NCBI RefSeq assembly: GCF_001956855.1
Contig: NZ_MTHD01000004.1
Coordinates: forward strand, 124,001-188,000
Origin: Azonexus hydrophilus
GTDB lineage: Bacteria; Pseudomonadota; Gammaproteobacteria; Burkholderiales; Rhodocyclaceae
Reading direction: 5' to 3'
Length of the DNA stretch: 64,000 nt
In this document: positions 56,564 through 64,000 of the stretch, one piece after another
Position numbering within the stretch: position 1 is the first letter of the stretch
How the letters are laid out: each line of letters starts with the position of its first letter
Program-made: the position numbers and the translations under genes
Notes under the pieces: generated by a model
What the model saw: the letters and a program-made list of their open reading frames with translations, nothing else
The model's database searches: none
What the model was told of the DNA's origin: nothing

Positions 56564-59014
56564 TCAGAATTTCTCGAAATCCGACTCGTCGATCAGCGCC
56601 GTGGCGGAGCGCCCGCTCACTGGACGCGCAGCGCGTGGAGCGCTGCGGGCGACCGGTGCCGGCTGGCTGAAACTGCGACCATGGCTGCCAACTGACTGCT
56701 CGACCGAGAAGAATTCCATCAATTGCTGCAATTGTCCCGCCTGACCACCGAGTTCTTCGGCCGTCGCTGCCAGTTCCTCAGACGCCGAGGCATTCTGTTG
56801 CGTGGCCTTGTTCAGTTGCCCCATCGCGTTGTTGATCTGGGCAACACCGGTCGATTGTTCCTGGCTGGCTGAAGCAATTTCCTGGACCAGATCGGAGGTT
56901 TTCTGGATGCTCGGCACCATTTCGTCGAGCAGGTGACCGGCACGCTCGGCCATCTTGACGCTGGAGCCGGCCAGTTCGCCGATTTCCTGCGCGGCAACCT
57001 GCGAACGTTCAGCCAGCTTGCGCACTTCGGCGGCCACCACGGCAAAGCCCTTGCCGTGCTCGCCCGCCCGTGCTGCTTCGATGGCTGCGTTGAGCGCCAG
57101 CAGGTTGGTCTGGTAAGCGATATCGTCGATGATGCCGATCTTGTCGGCGATCGACTTCATCGCCTCGACCGTCTTGCCGACCGCCTCGCCGCCCTCGCCG
57201 GCTTCCTTGGCCGACTTGGTCGCCATGTTGTCGGTGACCTTGGCATTTTCGGTGTTCTGCGTCACGGAAGCCGTCATCTGCTCCAGGCTGGCCGTCGTTT
57301 CCTCGACACTTGCTGCCTGCTCGGACGACGCCTGGCTCAGCGACTGGGCCGTTGCCGAAACCTGGCCGGAAGCATTGGACAACGCATCGGCGGCGGTGAT
57401 GATCTGGGCAATCGTCTCCGACAGCTTGGCGATGGTGTTGTTGATCGCATCCTTGAGTATCGCGAAATCGCCCTGATAGGCCTTGGTGATGGTCTGCGTC
57501 ATGTCGCCCTGTTCCATCGCCCCCATTACGCGCTGAACATCCTGGATCGGCGAAACCACCGCATCCAGCGTGTCATTGACGCCTTCCACGATCTTGCGGA
57601 AATCACCCTGATGCTGGGCGGCATCGGCCCGCGTTTCGAGCTTGCCGGCGACTGCCGCAGCGCTCAGCAGGTTGGCATCGGCCACCAGGGCATTGACCGC
57701 TTCGATACAGGTGTTCAGGTTGTTCTTGATGGCATTGAAATCACCGTTATAGGAATCGGTGATCTTCGTCGGGATGTCGCCCTTCGAAATCCGGTCAACA
57801 TAGCTCGCGGCAACATTCAAGGGACCGATCACCGCATCCAGAGTGTTATTGACACCGTCTACAACCCGCCGGAAATCGCCTTGGTGCTGCGTTGCATCAG
57901 CACGCGTGGACAAGCGCCCCTCGACTGCCGCGACCGACAGCATGCTGGCATCGGCTACCAGTTTGTTAACCGCTTCGACGCAGGTGTTGAGGTTGTTCTT
58001 GATGGTATTGAAATCGCCGTTGTAGGAATCGGTGATCTTCGCCGGGATATCGCCCTTCGAGATCCGGTCGACATAGCTAGCAGCCACGTTCAGGGGACCA
58101 ATCACTGCATCCAGCGTGCCATTCACACCTTCGACGATCTTCCGGTAATCGCCCTGATGCTGTCCGGCATCCGCGCGCGTGGCCAGTTGCCCGGCCACGG
58201 CAGCTGCACTCAGCTTGTTCGCGTCGGTGATCAGCGCAACGATGGAGGACTGGACCCCCGCCACAGAACGGACCACTTCGCCGACTTCATCCTTGGCATC
58301 GCTGGTCAGTGTGAAATTCATGTCGCCAGCGGCCATCTTGCGCGCGGCATCGACCACCTGGTTGACCGGACGGGTGATGCTGCGGGTGATGACAAAAGCA
58401 AAAACAATGGTCAGCAGGGCTGCCAGGACGGCCAGACTCACCATCAGGGTACGCGCTGCACTGGCGGCCTCGACGGCTGCCTTGCCTTCGGCTGCGGTCA
58501 GATCATTGAGGAAGACGATCAGGTGATGCACGGCGTCGAAATAGCTGTTCTGCTGTTTGCGGATATCCCCCATCATGTATTCGATGGCTTGGTCGCGTTG
58601 ACCGGCCTTGACCATCTCGATGAAACGTTCCTGCATCGGCACGTAGGCAGCACGGGAATCAAGAATGCCCTTCAGTGCCGCCTTGCCCTTCTCGGTATTG
58701 AAAGTCGCCTCCATCCGCTCGATACGCTCGCCAATAATCTTGCGCTGCTCGACGATGCGCTCGACTTCGCGATTCACTTCTTCCGGCGTCTTGACCAGCA
58801 AGGTGTTGCGCATCGCCCGGGCGATCGTGTTCAGGGCATCGATGACATCGTTCGCCCACACCGTTTTCGGATTGCGGTCATTGACGATCAATTCGAGATC
58901 GTTGCTCAGCGACTGCAGACGCAGCGTGCCGACTGTCGCAATCGCGATGAGAAGAATCAAGGTAATCGCAAATCCGACACCCAGTTTTGTTCCGATTTTC
59001 AAGTTATTCAACAC
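56564..59014 (-). CDS. Methyl-accepting chemotaxis protein with tandem HAMP repeats and CheR-docking tail
   Basis: An 816-residue receptor. Membrane helix 1 (about 8-30), a four-helix periplasmic sensor (35-185), helix 2 (about 188-210), a HAMP domain (211-262), then three 91-residue tandem units from residue 261 to 533, each with SAAAVAG..TRADA..HQGD..VVDGVN. The signalling tip is [23 protein letters not shown], near 640. A flexible Pro/Ser/Arg-rich tail (about 775-805) ends DFEKF, matching the CheR/CheB pentapeptide pattern x-aromatic-x-x-aromatic. It is between cheA and cheW. Confidence 0.96.
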   Translation of the reverse strand: MLNNLKIGTKLGVGFAITLILLIAIATVGTLRLQSLSNDLELIVNDRNPKTVWANDVIDALNTIARAMRNTLLVKTPEEVNREVERIVEQRKIIGERIERMEATFNTEKGKAALKGILDSRAAYVPMQERFIEMVKAGQRDQAIEYMMGDIRKQQNSYFDAVHHLIVFLNDLTAAEGKAAVEAASAARTLMVSLAVLAALLTIVFAFVITRSITRPVNQVVDAARKMAAGDMNFTLTSDAKDEVGEVVRSVAGVQSSIVALITDANKLSAAAVAGQLATRADAGQHQGDYRKIVEGVNGTLDAVIGPLNVAASYVDRISKGDIPAKITDSYNGDFNTIKNNLNTCVEAVNKLVADASMLSVAAVEGRLSTRADATQHQGDFRRVVDGVNNTLDAVIGPLNVAASYVDRISKGDIPTKITDSYNGDFNAIKNNLNTCIEAVNALVADANLLSAAAVAGKLETRADAAQHQGDFRKIVEGVNDTLDAVVSPIQDVQRVMGAMEQGDMTQTITKAYQGDFAILKDAINNTIAKLSETIAQIITAADALSNASGQVSATAQSLSQASSEQAASVEETTASLEQMTASVTQNTENAKVTDNMATKSAKEAGEGGEAVGKTVEAMKSIADKIGIIDDIAYQTNLLALNAAIEAARAGEHGKGFAVVAAEVRKLAERSQVAAQEIGELAGSSVKMAERAGHLLDEMVPSIQKTSDLVQEIASASQEQSTGVAQINNAMGQLNKATQQNASASEELAATAEELGGQAGQLQQLMEFFSVEQSVGSHGRSFSQPAPVARSAPRAARPVSGRSATALIDESDFEKF
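57416..58234 (-). repeat. Three tandem 273-bp (91-residue) repeats in a chemoreceptor gene
   Basis: Units at residues 261-351, 352-442 and 443-533 of the receptor. The first two are nearly identical over [16 protein letters not shown] and SYNGDFN. Such arrays arise by unequal crossing-over and may vary in number between strains. Confidence 0.9.
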
Positions 59015-59047
59015 AGGAGGCTCCTCTTCATTTCACTGGGAAAACAA

Positions 59048-61243
59048 TCAATTCTGGGTCGTCGACCGCGCGACGGCGTTGTTCGCTGCCATATCACGTT
59101 CTTCCTTGCGCACATTGCGCTGGACCAGGGTCTGCACATCGAGGATCAGGGCGACTTCGCCCGTCCCCAGGATGGTCGACCCCCCGATCCCGCGCAGGTG
59201 GCGGAAAATGCTCGACAGCGGCTTGATCACCGTCTGGAATTCGCCGAGCAACTGATCGACGACGATACCGGCCTTCTGGCCGGCGTACTGGACAACAACA
59301 ATATTCTCCCGGGCCGGATGCTCGCCTTCGACCTCGAACATCTCGCGCAACCGGACAAAGGGCAGGACCTCGCCGCGCAGGTTGAGGAAATCGCGGTCGG
59401 CCGAGTTTTCCTTGAGCTCGATGCATTCGATGACCATATCCAGCGGAATGACATAGGACGAGCGCCCGACGCCGACGAGAAAGCCGTCGATGATGGCCAG
59501 CGTCAGCGGCAGACGGATCGTGAATGTGCTGCCGGCACCTTCAACCGAAGCAACCTCGCAACTTCCCCGCAGCCCCTGGATGTTGCGGCGGACGACGTCC
59601 ATGCCGACACCACGGCCGGAGAGATTGGTCACCTGCTCGGCAGTGGAGAAACCGGGCTCCCAGATCAGGTTGATGATTTCCTGGTCGCTCAGCACCTGGG
59701 TCGGCTGCACCAGTCCCTTGTCGATGGCTTTCTGCAGGATCTTGTCCCGCGGCAGGCCGCCGCCGTCATCAACGACTTCGATGACGATGCTGCCGGAGTC
59801 GTGATAGGCATTCAACTCGACCGTGCCGCGCCGGGGCTTGCCGCGGGACTCGCGCACATCGGCCGGCTCGATGCCGTGATCCATGCTGTTGCGTACCAGA
59901 TGCATCAGCGGGTCGCCGATCTTCTCGACCACCGACTTGTCGAGCTCGGTTTCCGCACCGGTGATCACCAGGTCGATTTCCTTGCCCAGTTCCTTGGCAA
60001 CATCCCGTACCACGCGATTGAAGCGGGTGAAGGTTTCGCCGATCTGAACCATGCGCAGTTGCAAAGCCGAATCGCGGATGTTCTCGACCAGACGCGACAG
60101 GATCGACGTCGACTCGACCAGTTCGCTCTGCTTGCTGCGTTGCGCCAGCAGGTTGGCCGATGCACCGGCAATCACCAGTTCGCCAACCAGATCGATCAAC
60201 TGGTCAAGCTTGTCAGCCTGAACACGGATGAGCCGTGCCTCGACGGCCTTCTTCTCGTTGACCTGGGCCTGCTTGCTGACGGCCGCCTCGACCACTTCCT
60301 TGTGCACCACCTTGTGGTCGACAAGAATCTCGCCGAGTTGCGGGGCAAGTGGATCGCCGTCGCCGGGCAACTTGCCCTGCTGCTGCGAAAACAGGCCTTC
60401 TTCCAGTTCACTCTGGGTCAGCGCGCCGCAGCGCACCAGCATCTCGCCGAGACGCATGTCATCCTCGGGCAATTCGCGGATCAGCTTGACGTATTCGGCA
60501 AGCTTGCTGTTCGGCGCCAGGATGCGCAGTTCGCAATCATCGCGGCAGAAATCGAAGACGCGCTCGATATCGGCCTTGGACGATCGGGTCTGCAGGCGTA
60601 TCTCGAAACCAAGATAGCAGGACTCCGGGTCCATCTCGGCCGCCCCGGGCATGGCATCGGGAATGGTTTCCAGTGCCAGGATTTCGCCCAGCGAAGCAAG
60701 GTAGCGAAGAAAGGACAACGGGTCCATGCCACCACGCAGCATGTGCGGACCAAAACGGACCGAAATGTGCCAGCTGTCGGTATTGACGACACCGCCGCCG
60801 GATGCCTCGACATCGGCTTCCGCCTCGATCATGCTGCCTGCCGACGCCCCTGCGGCCTCGGCGGTATAAGCAGCGAGCTCCAGCTGCAATGCATCGCCGG
60901 CATGACGCACATCTTCGGGGGGTTCGGCGGCAGCGGCTTCCAGCACATCCATCAGATGGCTGAGATGATCGCAACTGCGCAACAACAACCCGGTCAGATC
61001 GCCGGTGACGTGAATCTCGCCATTGCGCAGGCGATCGAGCACATTTTCCACCTTGTGCATGAATGCTTCGATGAAGTGGCACTCGATGACACCGGATGCA
61101 CCCTTGATGGTGTGCGCGGCACGGAATATCCCGTTGATGTTGTCGTGATTGTCCGGCTGCTGCTCGAGTTCGAGCAAACCGCTTTCCATCGCCTGCAGTT
61201 GCTCGCGGCCTTCCTGTATGAATACGCTGGTCAGTTCATCCAT
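59048..61243 (-). CDS. cheA: Chemotaxis histidine kinase CheA
   Basis: A 731-residue kinase. The phosphotransfer domain has His44 in FRAAHTIKGASG; the dimerisation, ATP-binding (LVRNSMDHGIEP, VVDDGGGLP, GRGVGMDVV) and CheW-like regulatory domains follow. The P2 region (about 130-290) looks long, with two hydrophilic modules. ATG at 61243 follows AGGAATCGGGAA and gives the proper MDELTSVFIQEG opening; the upstream GTG at 61258 is less likely. It lies 11 bases after the STAS gene. Confidence 0.96.
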   Translation of the reverse strand: MDELTSVFIQEGREQLQAMESGLLELEQQPDNHDNINGIFRAAHTIKGASGVIECHFIEAFMHKVENVLDRLRNGEIHVTGDLTGLLLRSCDHLSHLMDVLEAAAAEPPEDVRHAGDALQLELAAYTAEAAGASAGSMIEAEADVEASGGGVVNTDSWHISVRFGPHMLRGGMDPLSFLRYLASLGEILALETIPDAMPGAAEMDPESCYLGFEIRLQTRSSKADIERVFDFCRDDCELRILAPNSKLAEYVKLIRELPEDDMRLGEMLVRCGALTQSELEEGLFSQQQGKLPGDGDPLAPQLGEILVDHKVVHKEVVEAAVSKQAQVNEKKAVEARLIRVQADKLDQLIDLVGELVIAGASANLLAQRSKQSELVESTSILSRLVENIRDSALQLRMVQIGETFTRFNRVVRDVAKELGKEIDLVITGAETELDKSVVEKIGDPLMHLVRNSMDHGIEPADVRESRGKPRRGTVELNAYHDSGSIVIEVVDDGGGLPRDKILQKAIDKGLVQPTQVLSDQEIINLIWEPGFSTAEQVTNLSGRGVGMDVVRRNIQGLRGSCEVASVEGAGSTFTIRLPLTLAIIDGFLVGVGRSSYVIPLDMVIECIELKENSADRDFLNLRGEVLPFVRLREMFEVEGEHPARENIVVVQYAGQKAGIVVDQLLGEFQTVIKPLSSIFRHLRGIGGSTILGTGEVALILDVQTLVQRNVRKEERDMAANNAVARSTTQN

Positions 61244-61254
61244 TTCCCGATTCC

Positions 61255-61560
61255 TCACCGCTGCTCATGGGCCGTAATCACCACCGGGTCGCCGAAGAAT
61301 GCGGCGAGATTGCAGAAGTCCAGCGTCTGCCGCACGGCCGGGCTATGTGCAACGATGGACAATGCCTTGTCGCGCCGCGCCGCCTCGCGTTTGACGAGGA
61401 TCAGCAACTGCAAGCCTGCAGTATCGATTTCCCCGACCTGCGACAGGTCGAGTTCAAGGCCATCCGCCATCTCAAGCGCGGCAACCAGGCGTTCCTTCTG
61501 TTCCATCGCATGGTAGATCGTAAGATCTTCGGTGATGGCGAGGCGGTTTTGGGTTCCCAT
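61255..61560 (-). CDS. STAS-domain protein in the che operon
   Basis: A 101-residue single STAS domain of the anti-sigma-factor-antagonist type: LELDLSQVGEIDTAGLQLLILVKREA has the phosphorylatable Thr47 in the conserved DTAG position. In other bacteria such proteins act in partner-switching or attach to chemotaxis arrays. It lies between the receptor upstream and cheA downstream. No anti-sigma kinase is adjacent, so its partner is unknown. Confidence 0.9.
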   Translation of the reverse strand: MGTQNRLAITEDLTIYHAMEQKERLVAALEMADGLELDLSQVGEIDTAGLQLLILVKREAARRDKALSIVAHSPAVRQTLDFCNLAAFFGDPVVITAHEQR

Positions 61561-61571
61561 ACCGGCTTCCT

Positions 61572-62852
61572 TCAGAACAGTTCAATCTTGGGTCCGGCGC
61601 TTGCCGCGCCACCGCCACTGCCGTCCGCCTTGTGCAAGGCCTCCTGGTGGCTGATGCGCTGCGTGTCCATGACATATTTTCCGTACAGCTCGTCCAGATG
61701 CTCCGAAAGCGGGGCGTACTGAAAATTGTCGTCTTCGGTCGCCTTGATGCGCTGCGCCAGATTGTCCGCATGCTCGTCGAGTTTGTGCAGCGCATTGGCA
61801 ACAATCTCGATCTGCTGGCGGGTGATGTCCTGGAACTGGACGGTTGCCAGTACGTCCATGAACATCTTTGCCAGATCTGAACTGGCCTCGCGTACAGTAT
61901 TCAGGACGTTCAAGTCGTGATCGAGCAATTGCTGATAGCCCTCGCCCAGACTGCCCAGCTGCGTGGAAAACTCGGTCAGCGCCGAGCGCTCCGCTTCGAC
62001 GTTGCTGGTTTTCAGCTTGTCTTCGAACTGCTGGCGGATCGAGGCCGCGACGTTGTTGATGCCGGCGTTGATCTTGCTGACGGCCGTATCGGTCTCCGTC
62101 GACAGCTTGCGTACCTCGTCGGCAACGACGGCAAAGCCGCGACCGGCCTCGCCGGCACGGGCCGCTTCGATGGCCGCATTCAGCGCCAGCAGATTCGTCT
62201 GCCCGGAGATGTCCTTGACCAGCTTGACCAGCGTACCCAAGCCCTGGGCCTCCTGCACGATCTGTTCGATGCGCAGCTGATCCCGGGTCGCTTCGTCAAT
62301 ACGATTGCGGATATACGACTCCATGCGTGATATCAGCGCATGGTTATCCTGAATATCGGTTTCCGAACTGGCAGCGAGCTCGCTGGATGCCTGCGTGGTT
62401 TCCGCAACAAAGTTGTCGAGGCGTGACACCACGACATCGATCGACTGCAAACGCTCGGCAATATCGTAAGCCGCCCTCTCGGTCGCCTGGACGATTCCGT
62501 CCAGTTGCTTGCGCAGCACGTCGTTGTAGTTGCGGACATTCATCAGCTCGCGAGCCACTTCCTCACTGACCGATTCGACATCGTTGAACTTGCTGGCCAC
62601 CTGCTCCTGCTCGCTCGACAAGCCGAACATCACATCGCGGTAAAAAGCCAGCGAGACCATGCGCTGAGCAAAGTAGGCCACCATGACGATCAGCACGGAG
62701 CCAACCGCGTCGCCCATCGGCGATGGCAGCCCCAGCGAAGGCAGGAAGTCCTGGTGGAACCACCCGTTCAGGCCGTAGACGATGGCGAAGGTCGCGATGG
62801 CCACAACCATCGCCACGAGGAGGCCACGTCGATGCAGGCTGTTTATCGGCAT
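61572..62852 (-). CDS. Chemoreceptor-like protein with CheZ-type DxxxQ motif and KIELF tail
   Basis: A 426-residue protein. Two N-terminal membrane helices (about 11-29 and 50-68) enclose a tiny loop, so there is no ligand-binding domain; there is no HAMP domain. A receptor helix hairpin follows, with the tip [23 protein letters not shown] (213-235). After this the chain has QFQDITRQ (339-346), which matches DFQDLTGQ of CheZ, including the catalytic Asp and Gln four apart (D342, Q346). A flexible linker leads to the tail KIELF. Start ATG at 62852. It lies between cheY and the STAS gene. A receptor with phosphatase function is my inference. Confidence 0.85.
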   Translation of the reverse strand: MPINSLHRRGLLVAMVVAIATFAIVYGLNGWFHQDFLPSLGLPSPMGDAVGSVLIVMVAYFAQRMVSLAFYRDVMFGLSSEQEQVASKFNDVESVSEEVARELMNVRNYNDVLRKQLDGIVQATERAAYDIAERLQSIDVVVSRLDNFVAETTQASSELAASSETDIQDNHALISRMESYIRNRIDEATRDQLRIEQIVQEAQGLGTLVKLVKDISGQTNLLALNAAIEAARAGEAGRGFAVVADEVRKLSTETDTAVSKINAGINNVAASIRQQFEDKLKTSNVEAERSALTEFSTQLGSLGEGYQQLLDHDLNVLNTVREASSDLAKMFMDVLATVQFQDITRQQIEIVANALHKLDEHADNLAQRIKATEDDNFQYAPLSEHLDELYGKYVMDTQRISHQEALHKADGSGGGAASAGPKIELF

Positions 62853-62862
62853 TGTCTGCTCC

Positions 62863-63228
62863 TCAGCGCAGAACCAGCTTGATCGTGTTCAACAGTTCAT
62901 CCGCGGTAGCAGGCTTGACGATCCAGCCGGACGCACCAGCTGCCTTTGCTTCCAGTTTGCGCGACTGCTGCGACTCGGTCGTCAGGAACAGGATCGGCAT
63001 GAATTTGTACGCCGGCAATTTGCGCACCTGCTTGATCAGTTCAATGCCGTTGATACCGGGCATGTTGAGATCGGTAATCAGCAGATCCACCTTCACGCCG
63101 GCCTGAAACTTCTTCATCGCTTCTTCGCCGCTCGCCGCCTTTTCGGTTGCGTAGCCGGCTTTCGCAAGAATGTTGGATATGCTGAGCAGAATGGTCGCTG
63201 AATCATCCACAAGAAATATTGTTTTCAT
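62863..63228 (-). CDS. cheY: CheY-like single-domain response regulator
   Basis: A 121-residue receiver with VDDSATILL, phosphoacceptor Asp53 in [13 protein letters not shown], Thr in FLTTESQQ and Lys in VKPA. It is the first gene of the che operon and thus likely the regulator that is phosphorylated by CheA. Because CheA is far downstream, it could also be a phosphate sink rather than the motor-binding CheY; both fit. Confidence 0.92.
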   Translation of the reverse strand: MKTIFLVDDSATILLSISNILAKAGYATEKAASGEEAMKKFQAGVKVDLLITDLNMPGINGIELIKQVRKLPAYKFMPILFLTTESQQSRKLEAKAAGASGWIVKPATADELLNTIKLVLR

Positions 63229-63360
63229 TTTCGACTCGGTTATATCAGTAACGACAGCAGCCTCAGGATGCCATGGCAGGCACGGAAACTGCAGAGACAG
63301 GCATCAATCATACCCATAAATGAGTAGCGACAATGTTAACTGTTTTACCTCGGCCAAGCG

Positions 63361-64000
63361 CTAGAAGCACAGGGCGGCATAAAGCGAGGCAACCTCACCC
63401 TGTGACTCGGCGAGAATTTCCGTAAGCAGCGCTTCGCCAACCAGCACCTCGATTTCCGCATCGATGCCGGGAAACTTGTTGCCCGACCCGATCCGGTGCA
63501 GCGGCGACGACACAGGCGACAACTGCTCTGCCAGCAGCAGGGTATCGCCCAGCCCCGCCGGCGGCATGCCGAGGTAGCCATCCCAGTAGACCTCGATGGC
63601 CGCCAGGACGTTCTCGGGAATTGCCAACGCCTGCAACAAAGGTTCACCAACCTGGCGCTCGCCCACTTCTATCCACTCGGCAAAGTCGCCATCAAGCAAC
63701 CCGGGGTAAGCAGGGCTTTTTGCCAGCAGGTAGAACCCGGCCACCTCGTGCATCAGGCCGGCAAACAGCGCGGCTTCGGGATCAACACCGGTCACCCGGC
63801 GGGCAATGACACGGGAAAGTGCAGCAACATGGGCCGTATGCTGCCAGAGTTGATCGGCAATCGCCTGGCAGGCGACCGGCAGCGCGCCACCGGCCATCTG
63901 ACGGGCAACCAGCGCCATGCTCAGGCTGCGCAGCGCGGCAAAACCCAGCCGGGAAATCGCCGAACGCAGATCACTGATTTCCCTTGCATAAGGATTGTAG
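63361..64000 (-). CDS. HDOD-domain protein, 5' truncated by the window edge
   Basis: The minus-strand frame is open to the right edge and gives 213 residues. It holds a typical HDOD segment: AISRLGFAALRSLSMALVARQ (near the edge), HTAHVAALSRVIARR and LFAGLMHEVAGFYLLA. HDOD proteins are regulatory and often lie near chemotaxis and c-di-GMP genes. It ends 132 bases before the cheY start on the same strand. The N-terminal part and the true start are outside the window. Confidence 0.88.
   Translation of the reverse strand, partial: YNPYAREISDLRSAISRLGFAALRSLSMALVARQMAGGALPVACQAIADQLWQHTAHVAALSRVIARRVTGVDPEAALFAGLMHEVAGFYLLAKSPAYPGLLDGDFAEWIEVGERQVGEPLLQALAIPENVLAAIEVYWDGYLGMPPAGLGDTLLLAEQLSPVSSPLHRIGSGNKFPGIDAEIEVLVGEALLTEILAESQGEVASLYAALCF

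Noticed and set aside
56933..61516. A 1527-codon plus-strand open frame opposite the receptor and cheA genes
   Set aside because: It is the antisense shadow of GC-rich coding DNA; its translation has no domain pattern, and both minus-strand genes are certain.

Overview
This window is a GC-rich, gene-dense stretch of a betaproteobacterial chromosome. The gene families and gene orders (ftsY-ftsE-ftsX, rsmD-coaD-ferredoxin, lolB-ispE-tRNA-Gln-prs-rplY-pth-ychF, ribB-ribH-nusB-thiL-pgpA, and a che cluster with cheD) suggest Rhodocyclales, close to Dechloromonas/Azonexus. That placement is inferred from protein content, not from rRNA, because the window holds no rRNA gene.

Layout, left to right. 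1-5.1 kb: pyruvate dehydrogenase operon aceE (5' end cut off)-aceF-lpdA, closed by a strong terminator. 5.2-9.2 kb: thioesterase, PPK2 polyphosphate kinase, SixA phosphatase, three small conserved genes, rsmJ and tRNA-Phe. 9.2-13.6 kb: a two-component system beside an acetate permease pair (DUF485-actP). 13.7-15.9 kb: groES-groEL with a CIRCE operator and a heat-shock/housekeeping promoter. 15.9-18.4 kb: an AT-rich, probably acquired island with one orphan gene. 18.4-19.8 kb: amtB with a sigma54 promoter and an NtrC-like site. 19.8-29.8 kb: mltA, a DUF815 ATPase with a Nudix-ThiE fusion, a trpB2-SPOR-coaE-zapD-yacG operon, and a divergent DOMON/NamZ/permease operon. 29.9-34 kb: a sensor kinase with a haem-type CxxCH motif, then ftsX-ftsE-ftsY. 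34-38 kb: an M16 peptidase pair, rsmD, coaD, ferredoxin. 38-47.7 kb: a dynamin-like GTPase, mutM, a TPR protein, lolB-ispE, tRNA-Gln, prs, rplY, pth, ychF. 47.7-53.4 kb: a PAS-GGDEF-EAL protein, the riboflavin/nusB/thiL/pgpA block and a HicA-like orphan. 53.4-64 kb: a minus-strand chemotaxis operon cheY-mcp-STAS-cheA-mcp-cheW-cheD-cheR-cheB with a cut-off HDOD gene upstream.

Two observations stand out. First, the 10-mer TGCGGTCGAC occurs at least 17 times, and its variant TGCGGTCAAC 7 more times, on both strands, often between genes, at gene starts or in signal-peptide codons, and not in the AT-rich island. This resembles a DNA-uptake-type signal sequence. Second, the first receptor-like gene of the che operon carries, after its receptor signalling tip, a segment matching the catalytic DxxxQ motif of the CheY-P phosphatase CheZ. 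No separate cheZ is seen in the part of the cluster inside the window. That protein also shares its last five residues (KIELF) with CheD.

All start choices, domain calls and motif counts were made by reading the sequence; no database search was run.
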